A stretch of 8,005 nucleotides of DNA from an uncultured Gemmatimonadota bacterium. GTDB lineage: Bacteria; Gemmatimonadota; Gemmatimonadetes; Gemmatimonadales; GWC2-71-9. Under the pieces are notes generated by a model. It was not told the origin of the DNA. It made no database searches and saw nothing but the letters and a program-made list of their open reading frames with translations. The stretch spans positions 1-8,005 of the forward strand of contig CAMLHU010000094.1 in NCBI GenBank assembly GCA_946479825.1, written 5' to 3'. Made by a program: the position numbers and the translations under genes. Position 1 is the stretch's first letter. Every line of letters starts with the position of its first letter. Below, piece after piece: positions 1 through 7,386 of this stretch.

Positions 1-1
1 C

Positions 2-223
2 GACATCCAGAACCCCACCGCCACGCTCGAGCACGAGGCCAGCACCTCGAAGATCAGCGAAGAGCAGATCTTCTACCTCAAGCAGCGCGGGCTCAACACC
101 GAGAACGCGATCTCGATGGTGGTCAACGGGTTCTGCAAGGAAGTGTTCCTCAACCTCCCCACCGAGTTCGCCGTCGAGGCCCAGAAGCTCCTCGGCGTGT
201 CGCTGGAGGGGAGTGTAGGGTGA
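2..223 (+). CDS. sufB: SufB, Fe-S cluster assembly scaffold (3' end only)
   Basis: This is the last 73 codons of SufB, open at the left edge of the window and ending at TGA 221-223. SufB is the scaffold subunit of the cytosolic SufBC2D complex on which the iron-sulfur cluster is assembled. The visible part carries the family's conserved C-terminal signatures: the [10 protein letters not shown] stretch (residues 9-18 of the fragment), whose HE pair lies in the SufB core region implicated in cluster formation, then [12 protein letters not shown] and a helical tail with [15 protein letters not shown]. The adjoining sufC, sufD, sufS and sufU genes make the identification very secure. The stop is followed within a few bases by a tandem heptamer repeat, so unlike the other SUF genes it does not overlap its neighbour. 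The N-terminal majority of the protein and any promoter lie outside the window. Confidence 0.95.
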   Translation, partial: DIQNPTATLEHEASTSKISEEQIFYLKQRGLNTENAISMVVNGFCKEVFLNLPTEFAVEAQKLLGVSLEGSVG

Positions 224-226
224 TGC

Positions 227-329
227 GTCGTGGGTCCTGGGCTGTGGGTCGTGGGACCGCTGCCGGCCACGACGCACGACGCACGACCCACGACTTATGA
301 CCCACGACCCACGACCCACGACTCACGAC
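227..329. repeat. Two opposed arrays of a 7-bp tandem repeat between sufB and sufC
   Basis: The sufB-sufC gap is almost wholly made of heptamers. The left array (227-254) has four units, GTCGTGG, GTCCTGG, GCTGTGG, GTCGTGG. A 12-nt spacer (255-266, beginning GACCGCTGCC) follows. The right array (267-329) has nine contiguous units of CCACGAC type with no indel; variants are GCACGAC twice, TTATGAC once and TCACGAC once. GTCGTGG is the exact reverse complement of CCACGAC, so the two arrays form an imperfect inverted repeat that could fold into a long GC-rich hairpin in the mRNA. There is no T-run after it, so it is not a standard terminator. Short heptamer tandem repeats are known in intergenic DNA of some bacteria, for example the STRR elements of cyanobacteria; a role here is not known. 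Confidence 0.9.
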
Positions 330-341
330 AAGGCCTTACCC

Positions 342-1090
<749 letters not shown>

Positions 1091-1094
<4 letters not shown>

Positions 1095-2368
1095 CGCAGG
1101 CGTACGTCGAGCAGTTCGCGCGGGTGGGCGGGCCGGCCGAGCCGGGCTGGCGCACGGCGCTCCGCGAGCGCGGAGCGGCCCGGTTCGCGGCGACCGGCTT
1201 CCCCACCCTCCGCGACGAGGACTGGCGCTTCACCGACGTGAGCCCGATCGCGAAGGCCACCTTCGCGCCGGCCGCGGCCGCGGCGCAGGTCTCCGCGGGC
1301 GCCATCGCCCCGTTCGCGTTCGGCACCGAGGGGATCCGCCTCGCCTTCGTGAACGGGCGGTTCAGCCCGTCGCTCTCGCTCCGCCCCAGGCTCCCGGCGG
1401 GCGTCACGGTGGCGCCGCTCAGCGAGGCCGCCGGGTCGGACGCGATCGCGCGCCGCGCTGGCACGATCGCGACCGTCGAGCAGACCCCGTTCGTGGCGCT
1501 CAACGCCGCCCTCCACGGCGACGGCGCCGTGGTGCACGTCCCGGCGGGCACGGCGCTCGAGCCGGTCATCCACCTGCTCTTCATCGCCGGCCCCGACGGG
1601 GCTGGCACGATGGCCCATCCGCGCAACGTCCTGCTCGTCGAACGCGGCGCCTCGGCCAAGGTGGTGGAGCACTACGTCTCGCTCACCGGCGACGAGTACT
1701 TCGTCAACGCCGCCACCGAGGTCGAGCTTGGCGACAACGCCGAGCTCACGCACTACCAGGTGCAGCGCCAGGGCCCCCGCGCGTTCCACGTCGCGGCCAT
1801 CGGCGCCCGGCAGGGGCGCGACAGCCGGTACCACGGCTTCAACGCCAGCGTCGGCGGCCGCATCTGCCGCAACGACGTCCGGACGGTGTTCGCGGGCCCC
1901 GGCGGCGAGTGCACCCTCAACGGGCTCTACCTGGCGCGCGGCGAACAGCTGATCGACAACCACACCGCCATCGAGCACCGCGAGCCGAACTGCGGCAGCC
2001 GCGAGCTCTACAAGGGCGTCCTCACCGGCCGCTCGCACGCGGTGTTCAACGGCAAGGTGCTGGTCACCCCCGAGGCGCAGAAGACCGACGGCAAGCAGAC
2101 CAACCGCAACCTGATGCTGTCCGACGGCGCCAAGGTGGACACCAAGCCGCAGCTCGAGATCTTCGCCGATGACGTCAAGTGCACCCACGGCGCCACCGTC
2201 GGCCGGCTCGAGCAACTGCCGCTCTTCTACCTCGAGAGCCGCGGCATCGGCCGGGTCCTTGGCGAGAAGATCCTGACCTACGCCTTCGCGGCGGAGGTGC
2301 TCCAGGGGCTCACCGTGGACCCGGTCCGGGCCCAGCTCGAGGCGCTCGTCGCCTCCTGGCTCGAATGA
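1091..2368 (+). CDS. sufD: SufD, Fe-S cluster assembly scaffold subunit
   Basis: SufD is the SufB paralogue that pairs with SufB and SufC in the SufBC2D scaffold and is linked to iron acquisition during cluster building. The protein is 425 residues from the GTG at 1091, which overlaps the sufC stop as GTGA. That is typical of coupled translation and is why this start is chosen over the long upstream extension of the frame, which only reads through sufC. The N-terminal region has the SufD-type PTLRDEDWRFTD (38-49). The beta-helix core runs roughly 150-370, and the C-terminal domain has the hallmark CTHGATVGRLEQLPLFYLESRGI (C364, H366), where the His corresponds to the conserved SufD histidine thought to matter for iron handling. 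The stop overlaps the next start. Nothing looks broken. A swap with SufB is unlikely because sufB is already present upstream. Confidence 0.96.
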
Positions 2369-3648
2369 CCGCCACCCGCACCCCGTCCTCCCCGCCCCCG
2401 CCGGCCTCGGCCGGCAGGGGCGTCGTGTCACTGGACGTGGCGGCGGTGCGGGCCGACTTCCCGATCCTCAGGCGCACGGTCCGCGGCCGGCCGCTGGTGT
2501 ATCTCGACACGGCGGCCTCGGCCCAGATGCCGCTCCCGGCCATCGAGGCGATGGTCCGCCACCAGACCGACGGCCACGCCAACGTCCACCGCGGCGTCCA
2601 CACGCTGAGCCACGAGGCCACGGTGGCCTACGACGCGGTCCGGGAGCGCGCCCGCGCCTTCCTCGGCGCCGAGTCCGCCGATGAAGTGATCTTCGCGCAC
2701 GGGACCACCAGCGCCATCAACCTGGTGGCCCGCAGCTGGGGCGACGCCAACGTCCGCGCCGGCGACGAGATCGTGGTGACGCTGCTCGAGCACCATTCGA
2801 ACTTCGTGCCGTGGCAGATGCTGGCGGCGCGGACGGGCGCCGCGCTCCGGGTCGCGCCGCTCCGCCCCGACGGGAGCCTGGACCTCGACGCGTTCGAGCG
2901 GCTGCTCTCGCCCCGCACCCGCCTCGTCGCGGTCGCGCACGTCTCGAACGTGCTCGGCACGGTGCTCCCGGTCCGGCGCATCGCCGAGCTGGCGCACGCC
3001 CGGGGCGCGGTGGTGCTGGTGGACGGCGCCCAGTCGGCGCCCCACCTGCCGATCGACGTGCAGGCGCTTGGCTGCGACTTCTTCGTCTGCTCCGGCCACA
3101 AGCTCTACGGCCCGACCGGCGTCGGTCTCCTCTGGGGGCGTCGCGCCCTCCTCGAGGCGATGCCGCCCTACGAGACCGGCGGCGGGATGATCGAACGGGT
3201 CACCGTCGAGCGGACCACCTTCCTTCCGCCCCCGGGGCGCTTCGAGGCCGGCACGCCGCCGATCGCGCAGGTCATCGGGCTGGGGGCCGCACTCGACTGG
3301 CTCGGCCGGTTCGACCACGCCGCGGTGGCCGCCCACGAGGCCGACCTCCTGACCTACGCCACCGAGGCGCTGCGGGAGATCCCTGGTGTCACCGTGGTGG
3401 GAACCGCGCCGGAGCGGGTGAGCGTTCTGTCTTTCGTGATGGACGGGATCCACCCGCACGATATCGGGACGGTCCTTGACGCCGAGGGCGTGGCCATCCG
3501 GGCTGGGCACCATTGCGCCCAGCCGCTGATGCAGCACCTCGGCGTGCCGGCGACCGCGCGGGCCTCGTTCGGGATCTACAACACCCGGGCAGACGTCGAT
3601 GCGCTGGCCGCCGGACTTCGGCGGGTACACGAGGTCTTCGGGCGATGA
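2365..3648 (+). CDS. sufS: SufS, PLP-dependent cysteine desulfurase
   Basis: SufS converts L-cysteine to alanine and passes the sulfur as a persulfide to SufU. From the ATG at 2365, overlapping the sufD stop as ATGA, the protein is 427 residues. Key residues: the PLP-binding Lys246 in CSGHKLYGP, His143, Asp220 and Gln223 around the cofactor, Arg399 in ARASFGIYNT, and the catalytic Cys384 in RAGHHCAQP, the group II (SufS-type) context. All these are exactly 20 higher than the E. coli SufS numbers (K226, C364, H123, R379). The first 20 residues are a low-complexity Pro/Ser/Thr tail, and an in-frame GTG at 2425, four bases after AGGGG (2416-2420), would give a 407-residue protein with standard numbering. 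Either start may be used; the function does not depend on it. The stop overlaps sufU. Confidence 0.96.
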   Translation: MTATRTPSSPPPPASAGRGVVSLDVAAVRADFPILRRTVRGRPLVYLDTAASAQMPLPAIEAMVRHQTDGHANVHRGVHTLSHEATVAYDAVRERARAFLGAESADEVIFAHGTTSAINLVARSWGDANVRAGDEIVVTLLEHHSNFVPWQMLAARTGAALRVAPLRPDGSLDLDAFERLLSPRTRLVAVAHVSNVLGTVLPVRRIAELAHARGAVVLVDGAQSAPHLPIDVQALGCDFFVCSGHKLYGPTGVGLLWGRRALLEAMPPYETGGGMIERVTVERTTFLPPPGRFEAGTPPIAQVIGLGAALDWLGRFDHAAVAAHEADLLTYATEALREIPGVTVVGTAPERVSVLSFVMDGIHPHDIGTVLDAEGVAIRAGHHCAQPLMQHLGVPATARASFGIYNTRADVDALAAGLRRVHEVFGR

Positions 3649-4088
3649 GCGACCTCAACGAGCTCTACCAGAGCCTGATCCTCGACCACAGCAAGTCGCC
3701 CCGGAATTACCGGGAGATGCCCGGCGCCGACGGACACGCCGAGGGGTACAACCCCCTCTGCGGCGACCAGATCAGCGTCTGGGTCAAGCTCGACGGCGAT
3801 CGCATCGCCGACGTGAGCTTCCAGGGCCAGGGGTGCGCCATCAGCAAGGCCTCCGCCTCGCTGATGACCGGCGCCGTCAAGGGGAAGACCGTGGCGGAGG
3901 CCCAGAAGCTGTTCGACGGGTTCCACGCCCTCGTCACCTCCGGCGGCTCCCCTGCCCCGGATCTCGGCAAGCTCGCCGCCCTGGGCGGCGTGGCCGAATT
4001 CCCGATCCGCGTGAAGTGCGCGAGCCTGAGCTGGCACGCCCTCAAGGCGGCCCTGCAGCAGAAGGACGGCGCGGTGACGTCCGAGTGA
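3645..4088 (+). CDS. sufU: SufU, zinc-dependent sulfurtransferase partner of SufS
   Basis: The protein has 147 residues and starts at an ATG overlapping the sufS stop (ATGA). It belongs to the SufU branch of the IscU-like fold: it carries the extra segment around residues 80-115 (KGKTVAEAQKLFDGFHALVTSGG) that distinguishes SufU from IscU, and lacks the IscU His before the third Cys. The zinc-site and sulfur-accepting ligands are all present: Cys39 and Asp41 in PLCGDQ, Cys64 in GQGCAIS and Cys125 in VKCASLSWHAL. In Firmicutes SufU takes persulfide sulfur from SufS by swapping a zinc ligand, and the same pairing is expected here since no sufE is seen. This is the last of the tightly overlapping SUF genes; a 91-nt repeat-bearing gap follows, with no terminator. 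Confidence 0.95.
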   Translation: MSDLNELYQSLILDHSKSPRNYREMPGADGHAEGYNPLCGDQISVWVKLDGDRIADVSFQGQGCAISKASASLMTGAVKGKTVAEAQKLFDGFHALVTSGGSPAPDLGKLAALGGVAEFPIRVKCASLSWHALKAALQQKDGAVTSE

Positions 4089-4096
4089 GCCTGCCC

Positions 4097-4165
4097 GCTC
4101 ACCGCTCACTGGCTGCGCACACCTGACCGCTGCCCCCGTTCACCCTTCACCTTTCACTGTTCACC
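4097..4165. repeat. Heptamer repeat patch between sufU and the bacilliredoxin gene
   Basis: Two units, GCTCACC and GCTCACT, stand at 4097-4110. After 27 nt come four contiguous units at 4138-4165: GTTCACC, CTTCACC, TTTCACT, GTTCACC. The consensus is roughly NYTCACY, different from the CCACGAC units upstream of sufC but with the same 7-bp period. The spacer contains GACCGCTGCC at 4125-4134, the same ten bases found at 255-264 just before the right-hand array of the sufB-sufC gap. The array ends five bases before the bacilliredoxin Shine-Dalgarno GGAG (4171-4174). Function unknown. Confidence 0.85.
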
Positions 4166-4179
4166 TTCCCGGAGTCCCG

Positions 4180-4611
4180 ATGCCTTACCCCGAGATGATG
4201 GTCAAGCCGATGCGTGAGGAAGTCACCCGCCTCGGCGTGCAGGAACTCAAGTCCGCCGCCGACGTGGACGCCGCCCTCGCCAACGAGACCGGCACCGCGC
4301 TGGTATTCGTCAACTCCGTCTGCGGTTGCGCGGCCGGCTCGGCGCGCCCCGGCCTCGCGCTGGCGCTGCAGCACGGCGCCAAGCCGCAGAAGCTCTACAC
4401 CGTCTTCGCCGGCCAGGACCTCGAGGCCACCCAGCGGGCCCGGAGCTACTTCGGCGAGTACCAGCCGAGCTCCCCGTCGGTGGCCCTGATGCGCGACGGC
4501 GAGGTGGTCCACTTCGTCCACCGGCACATGATCGAAGGCCGGTCCCCGCAGCAGATCGCGGCGGAGCTCGCGACGGCGTTCGACAAGTACTGCGTGCCGG
4601 CCAAGGCGTGA
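4180..4611 (+). CDS. Bacilliredoxin, BrxA/BrxB (YphP/YqiW) family
   Basis: This 143-residue protein has a thioredoxin-like fold and belongs to the BrxA/BrxB family, formerly DUF1094. These cytosolic thiol-disulfide proteins remove bacillithiol from mixed disulfides on oxidised proteins. The family's CGC active site is at residues 48-50 in VFVNSVCGCAAGSARPG. The N-terminal YPEMMVKPMREEVTRLG and the ending SPSVALMRDGEVVHFVHRHMIEGRSPQ are also characteristic. An extra Cys138 lies near the C terminus. The ATG at 4180 has GGAG five bases upstream. The gene may be on the SUF transcript, as no terminator separates it from sufU, and it overlaps the next start by one base (TGATG). It implies, but does not prove, that the organism makes bacillithiol or a similar thiol. 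The call of B versus A type cannot be made here. Confidence 0.92.
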   Translation: MPYPEMMVKPMREEVTRLGVQELKSAADVDAALANETGTALVFVNSVCGCAAGSARPGLALALQHGAKPQKLYTVFAGQDLEATQRARSYFGEYQPSSPSVALMRDGEVVHFVHRHMIEGRSPQQIAAELATAFDKYCVPAKA

Positions 4612-4889
4612 TGTCGGGCCACGTCTTCCACCCCGGCCACCACGAGCTCCACGGCGTCACCGTCGTGGTGGACGCGGCGGATGGGCGCACGTTCATCGGC
4701 CGGTTCGACCGGGTCGAGGACGGCCGGGTCCAGTTGCTCAACGTGGCGCGGCACGACCCGGCCGCCGGCACCCGCGACGAGTTCATCCGGAAGAGCCACA
4801 AGTTCGGCGTGCGGGTGGACGAGAAATACCTCGCGATCCCCGAGGCCGAGGTCCGAGCGCTGACCCCGCTGGCGACCCTCGCCGTGTAG
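4611..4889 (+). CDS. Small conserved-looking protein of unknown function
   Basis: I do not recognise this 92-residue protein. It starts at an ATG that shares one base with the bacilliredoxin stop (TGATG), which supports translational coupling and a real gene; it is followed at once by a terminator. It has no Cys, no signal peptide and no membrane segment. The N terminus is His-rich (H4, H7, H10, H11, H14). Residues 15-45 read as alternating beta strands and turns (GVTVVVDAADGRTFIGRFD, then GRVQLLNV), a pattern like the Sm1 motif of small beta-barrel (Sm/SH3-like) folds, but that resemblance is only by eye. A charged segment (RDEFIRKSHKFGVRVDEKY, 55-73) and a LAIPEAEVRALTPL tail follow. Its position suggests a role alongside the bacilliredoxin or SUF genes; no specific function is claimed. 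Confidence 0.8.
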   Translation: MSGHVFHPGHHELHGVTVVVDAADGRTFIGRFDRVEDGRVQLLNVARHDPAAGTRDEFIRKSHKFGVRVDEKYLAIPEAEVRALTPLATLAV

Positions 4890-4915
4890 GTCCGAAGCGG
4901 TGCGAGATGATCCAC

Positions 4916-4949
4916 GAACGGGGCGGCCTTGCGCCGCCCCGTTCATTTT
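4916..4949 (+). terminator. Rho-independent terminator closing the SUF/bacilliredoxin unit
   Basis: A perfect 12-bp stem, GAACGGGGCGGC (4916-4927) with GCCGCCCCGTTC (4933-4944), encloses a 5-nt loop and is followed by A and a short T-run (4946-4949). It lies 27 nt after the stop of the 92-residue gene, and the following ABC gene starts about 90 nt later. The T-run is short, but the stem is very strong. Confidence 0.85.
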
Positions 4950-4973
4950 CGCCAGACTTGGTCTCTCGTCCCT

Positions 4974-4999
4974 TCCTGAAACAGGATTCGCGTTACATT
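4974..4999 (+). promoter_or_regulatory. Possible promoter with small palindrome ahead of the ABC transporter genes
   Basis: After the terminator the ABC operon needs its own promoter. The best -10-like hexamer is TACATT at 4994-4999, about 38 bases before the start codon, within a locally less GC-rich stretch. No good -35 box sits at 17 bp; TTCCTG (4973-4978) would give a 15-bp spacer. A perfect TCCTG-AAA-CAGGA inverted repeat (4974-4986) overlaps this -35 region and could be a regulator site. Both calls are weak and rest on position and pattern only. Confidence 0.3.
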
Positions 5000-5036
5000 C
5001 GTACCGCCTGCATTCCCTTCCCTGTCCCGGAGCGAT

Positions 5037-5996
5037 ATGTCGGACCCCGTCATTGCCGTGGATCGGGTGACCAAGCGGTTCTCCGGTCACACCGCTGTCC
5101 GCGACCTCTCCCTCACGGTCCCGCAAGGCGGGATCTTCGGCCTCCTCGGCCCGAACGGCGCCGGAAAGAGCACCACCATCCGGATGATCCTCGACATCAT
5201 CGAGCCCGACGAAGGCTCGATCCGGGTCTTGGGCGCCACGGCGCAGGTCCGCGCCCTTTCGCGGCGGATCGGCTTCCTGCCTGAGGAGCGCGGCCTCTAC
5301 AAGAAGATGCGTGTGCTGGACCAGCTGGTGTTCCTCGCGGAGATGCGCGGAATGCCGCGGGTCCACGCCAAGGAGCGGTCCGCCTGGTGGCTCACCCAGC
5401 TCGGGCTCGGTGACTGGCTGCTCAAGAAGGTCGAGGACCTTTCCAAGGGTATGCAGCAGAAGGTCCAGTTCGCCGGCGCCCTGGTGCACGACCCCGAGTT
5501 GCTGGTGCTCGACGAGCCGTTCAGCGGGCTCGATCCCGTGAATTCGCGGGTCCTCGAGGAGACCGTGATCAACGTGTCCCGGGCCGGCAAGACGGTGCTC
5601 CTGTCCACGCACAACATGGAGCAGGCCCAGATGATGTGTGACCGCGTCGCGATCATCGCCCGCGGCCAGAAGGTGCTCGACGGCACCATCGCCGACGTCC
5701 AGGCCGAGTTCGGCGACCGGTATGTGGCCCTGCGGTTCACCCGCGGCCAGGCCGCCGCGGCGCCGATCCTGGCCGATCGGGCGCTGGTGGCGCGGGTCAA
5801 GGACGATGGCGCGACGGCGGAGGTCGAGCTCGCGCCGGGGGCCGAAGCCGAACGGCTGCTGGCCCTGCTGGTCCAGGCCGGCGTGGGGCTCAGCCGTTTC
5901 GAGGTGGTGGCCCCTTCCCTGCGCACCATTTTCCTGAACAAGGTCGGCGCCGAGGCCGCGACGGCCCCCGCCTCGGAGGGCGCCGCCCATGTCTAA
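5037..5996 (+). CDS. ABC transporter ATP-binding protein, NatA-like
   Basis: This 319-residue nucleotide-binding subunit energises the membrane partner encoded next. Start ATG 5037 has GGAG (5029-5032) four bases upstream. Motifs: Walker A GPNGAGKST (38-46), signature LSKGMQQKV (135-143), Walker B LLVLDEP (155-161), D-loop SGLD (163-166) and switch His192 in LLSTHNMEQA. The usual Q-loop Gln is replaced: the segment reads IGFLPEERGLYKKM, with Glu83 where Gln normally sits, a variant common in NatA-type ATPases. After about residue 220 there is a C-terminal extension of the DUF4162 type that follows the ATPase domain in this subfamily. NatA of Bacillus was named for Na+ export, but the family also includes drug and peptide exporters, so the substrate is unknown. 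It overlaps the permease start by 8 nt. Confidence 0.92.
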   Translation: MSDPVIAVDRVTKRFSGHTAVRDLSLTVPQGGIFGLLGPNGAGKSTTIRMILDIIEPDEGSIRVLGATAQVRALSRRIGFLPEERGLYKKMRVLDQLVFLAEMRGMPRVHAKERSAWWLTQLGLGDWLLKKVEDLSKGMQQKVQFAGALVHDPELLVLDEPFSGLDPVNSRVLEETVINVSRAGKTVLLSTHNMEQAQMMCDRVAIIARGQKVLDGTIADVQAEFGDRYVALRFTRGQAAAAPILADRALVARVKDDGATAEVELAPGAEAERLLALLVQAGVGLSRFEVVAPSLRTIFLNKVGAEAATAPASEGAAHV

Positions 5997-7329
5997 GCTC
6001 CCTGCCATCATCCGCCGCGAGTTCGTCGAGCGGGTCCGCACCAAGGCGTTCATCATCGGGACCGTGCTCGGGCCGTTGATCTTCCTCGGGATGGGCCTGT
6101 TCATCACGCTCATCTTCGGCCGCGACACCGGGACCTCCCGGCTGGCCATCCTCGACGCGGCGTCCGGCCCCCTGGGCGCCCGGATCGAGGCCCGGCTCCA
6201 GGCCGACAGCCTCCGGACCGACGGCACGGCCGCGCCGCGATATGAGGTCGCGCTGGTCCCGGCCGCAGGCCGGCTCGAGGCCGTGCGCGACTCGCTCGTG
6301 AAGCTGGTGGACCAGCGCGGTTCCGATGGCCGGCCCGATGCCGACGGCCTGCGCGGGATCGTTGTGGTCACGGATTCTGCTGTCGCCGCCGGACACCTCG
6401 ACTACCTGGGGACCAACGTCGGGAGCTTCACCGACATGGGCCACCTCGAGCGGCTCCTGCACGACGTCGTGGCCCAGGAGCGGCTCCGGGGCGCCGGCGT
6501 GTCCGATTCGGTGGCGCGGATCGCGACCGCCAAGTTCGAGCTCAACACCGCCAAGATCACCAAGGGCCGGCTCACCGGGGAGCGCGGCGAAAGCGCCTTC
6601 TGGCTGGCGTATGTCCTGGTGATCATCCTGTTCATTGCGATGATGCCCACCGGCGTCCAGGTGATGAGCGCCGTGGTGGAAGAGAAGTCCAACCGGATCC
6701 TCGAAGTGCTGGTCTCGAGCGTCCGGCCGTTCGAATTGCTGCTCGGCAAGGTGGTCGGGGTGGGGGCCGCCTCGCTGCTCCAGCTCGGCATCTGGGCCGG
6801 GAGCGCGCTGTACGTCACCGGACATTTCTCGCGCCCGCCGGCCGGGTCGCTCGAAGCGTCCGGGGCGATGAGCGGGGCAGGGGGGGCCGCTCCGGTGCTG
6901 CCGACGATCCCGCCGGAACTGGTGTTCGTCGCCCTGGCGTACTTCCTCCTTGGCTTCCTGCTCTTTGCCGCCATCTACGCCGCCGTCGGTGCGATGTGCA
7001 ACTCGGTGCAGGAGACCCAGCAGTTCCAGATGCCGGTGATGCTCGTCGCGATGCTGGGTTACTTCGGCGCCTTCGCGGCGATCAACAACCCGGGGAGCAG
7101 CCTGGCGCGCGCGCTCTCGTTCGTGCCGCCATCGGCGCCGTTCGTGGTCCCGGTGCGGTACGCGATGTCGCCGTTGCCGCTGCCCGAGTTGCTGCTCTCG
7201 ATCGCGTGCTGCGTCGCCGGCGTCCTGGTCGTCACCTGGATCGCGGCGCGGATCTATCGCGTGGGCATCTTGTCGTACGGCAAGCGCCCCGGCCTCCGCG
7301 AGATCGCGCGGTGGATCCGCAGCAGCTGA
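5989..7329 (+). CDS. ABC-2 type permease, NatB-like
   Basis: This 446-residue membrane subunit pairs with the ATPase just upstream, whose last 8 nt it overlaps; GGAGGG (5975-5980) stands eight bases before ATG 5989. The layout is that of NatB/ABC-2 family-3 permeases: a short cytoplasmic N terminus (IIRREFVERVRTKAF), membrane segment 1 at about 21-43, a large extracytoplasmic domain of about 160 residues (44-203), then a cluster of roughly five more membrane segments near 204-226, 253-277, 311-337, 347-366 and 399-421. The cytoplasmic coupling stretch VVEEKSNRILEVLVSSVRPFELLLGK (229-254) after segment 2 is a strong family mark. The loop at 281-306 is Gly/Ala/Pro-rich. The C terminus is basic (GKRPGLREIARWIRSS). 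The substrate (sodium, peptide, drug or other) cannot be read from the sequence. Confidence 0.92.
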   Translation: MSKLPAIIRREFVERVRTKAFIIGTVLGPLIFLGMGLFITLIFGRDTGTSRLAILDAASGPLGARIEARLQADSLRTDGTAAPRYEVALVPAAGRLEAVRDSLVKLVDQRGSDGRPDADGLRGIVVVTDSAVAAGHLDYLGTNVGSFTDMGHLERLLHDVVAQERLRGAGVSDSVARIATAKFELNTAKITKGRLTGERGESAFWLAYVLVIILFIAMMPTGVQVMSAVVEEKSNRILEVLVSSVRPFELLLGKVVGVGAASLLQLGIWAGSALYVTGHFSRPPAGSLEASGAMSGAGGAAPVLPTIPPELVFVALAYFLLGFLLFAAIYAAVGAMCNSVQETQQFQMPVMLVAMLGYFGAFAAINNPGSSLARALSFVPPSAPFVVPVRYAMSPLPLPELLLSIACCVAGVLVVTWIAARIYRVGILSYGKRPGLREIARWIRSS

Positions 7330-7353
7330 TCGCCGCACCGACCCGAGCAACAG

Positions 7354-7386
7354 AAGACACCCCGGTGGCTCCGGGGTGTCTTTTTT
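7354..7386 (+). terminator. Rho-independent terminator after the ABC transporter genes
   Basis: A perfect 10-bp stem, GACACCCCGG (7356-7365) with CCGGGGTGTC (7371-7380), has a 5-nt loop and is followed by six T (7381-7386); AA at 7354-7355 can extend the stem into the T-run. It begins 25 nt after the permease stop and is an unambiguous intrinsic terminator for the + strand. Confidence 0.95.

Noticed and set aside
267..329. CRISPR array
   Set aside because: Units are 7 bp and contiguous with no unique spacers, and no cas gene is nearby. The same holds for the 4-bp tract at 7789-8005.
4907..5284. Open frame on the + strand running from the terminator into the ABC gene
   Set aside because: It starts before the terminator hairpin and then overlaps the ABC ATPase in another frame, with no motifs of its own.
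4446..6371. Very long open frame on the - strand (641 codons)
   Set aside because: It lies antisense to the bacilliredoxin, the small gene, the ABC ATPase and the permease, crosses the terminator, and has low-complexity Arg/Pro/Ser-rich translation. Long antisense frames are usual in GC-rich DNA.
5890..7350. Long - strand frame (486 codons) opposite the permease
   Set aside because: It is a shadow of the permease gene with a composition of His/Arg/Asp/Gly-rich runs and no recognisable domain.
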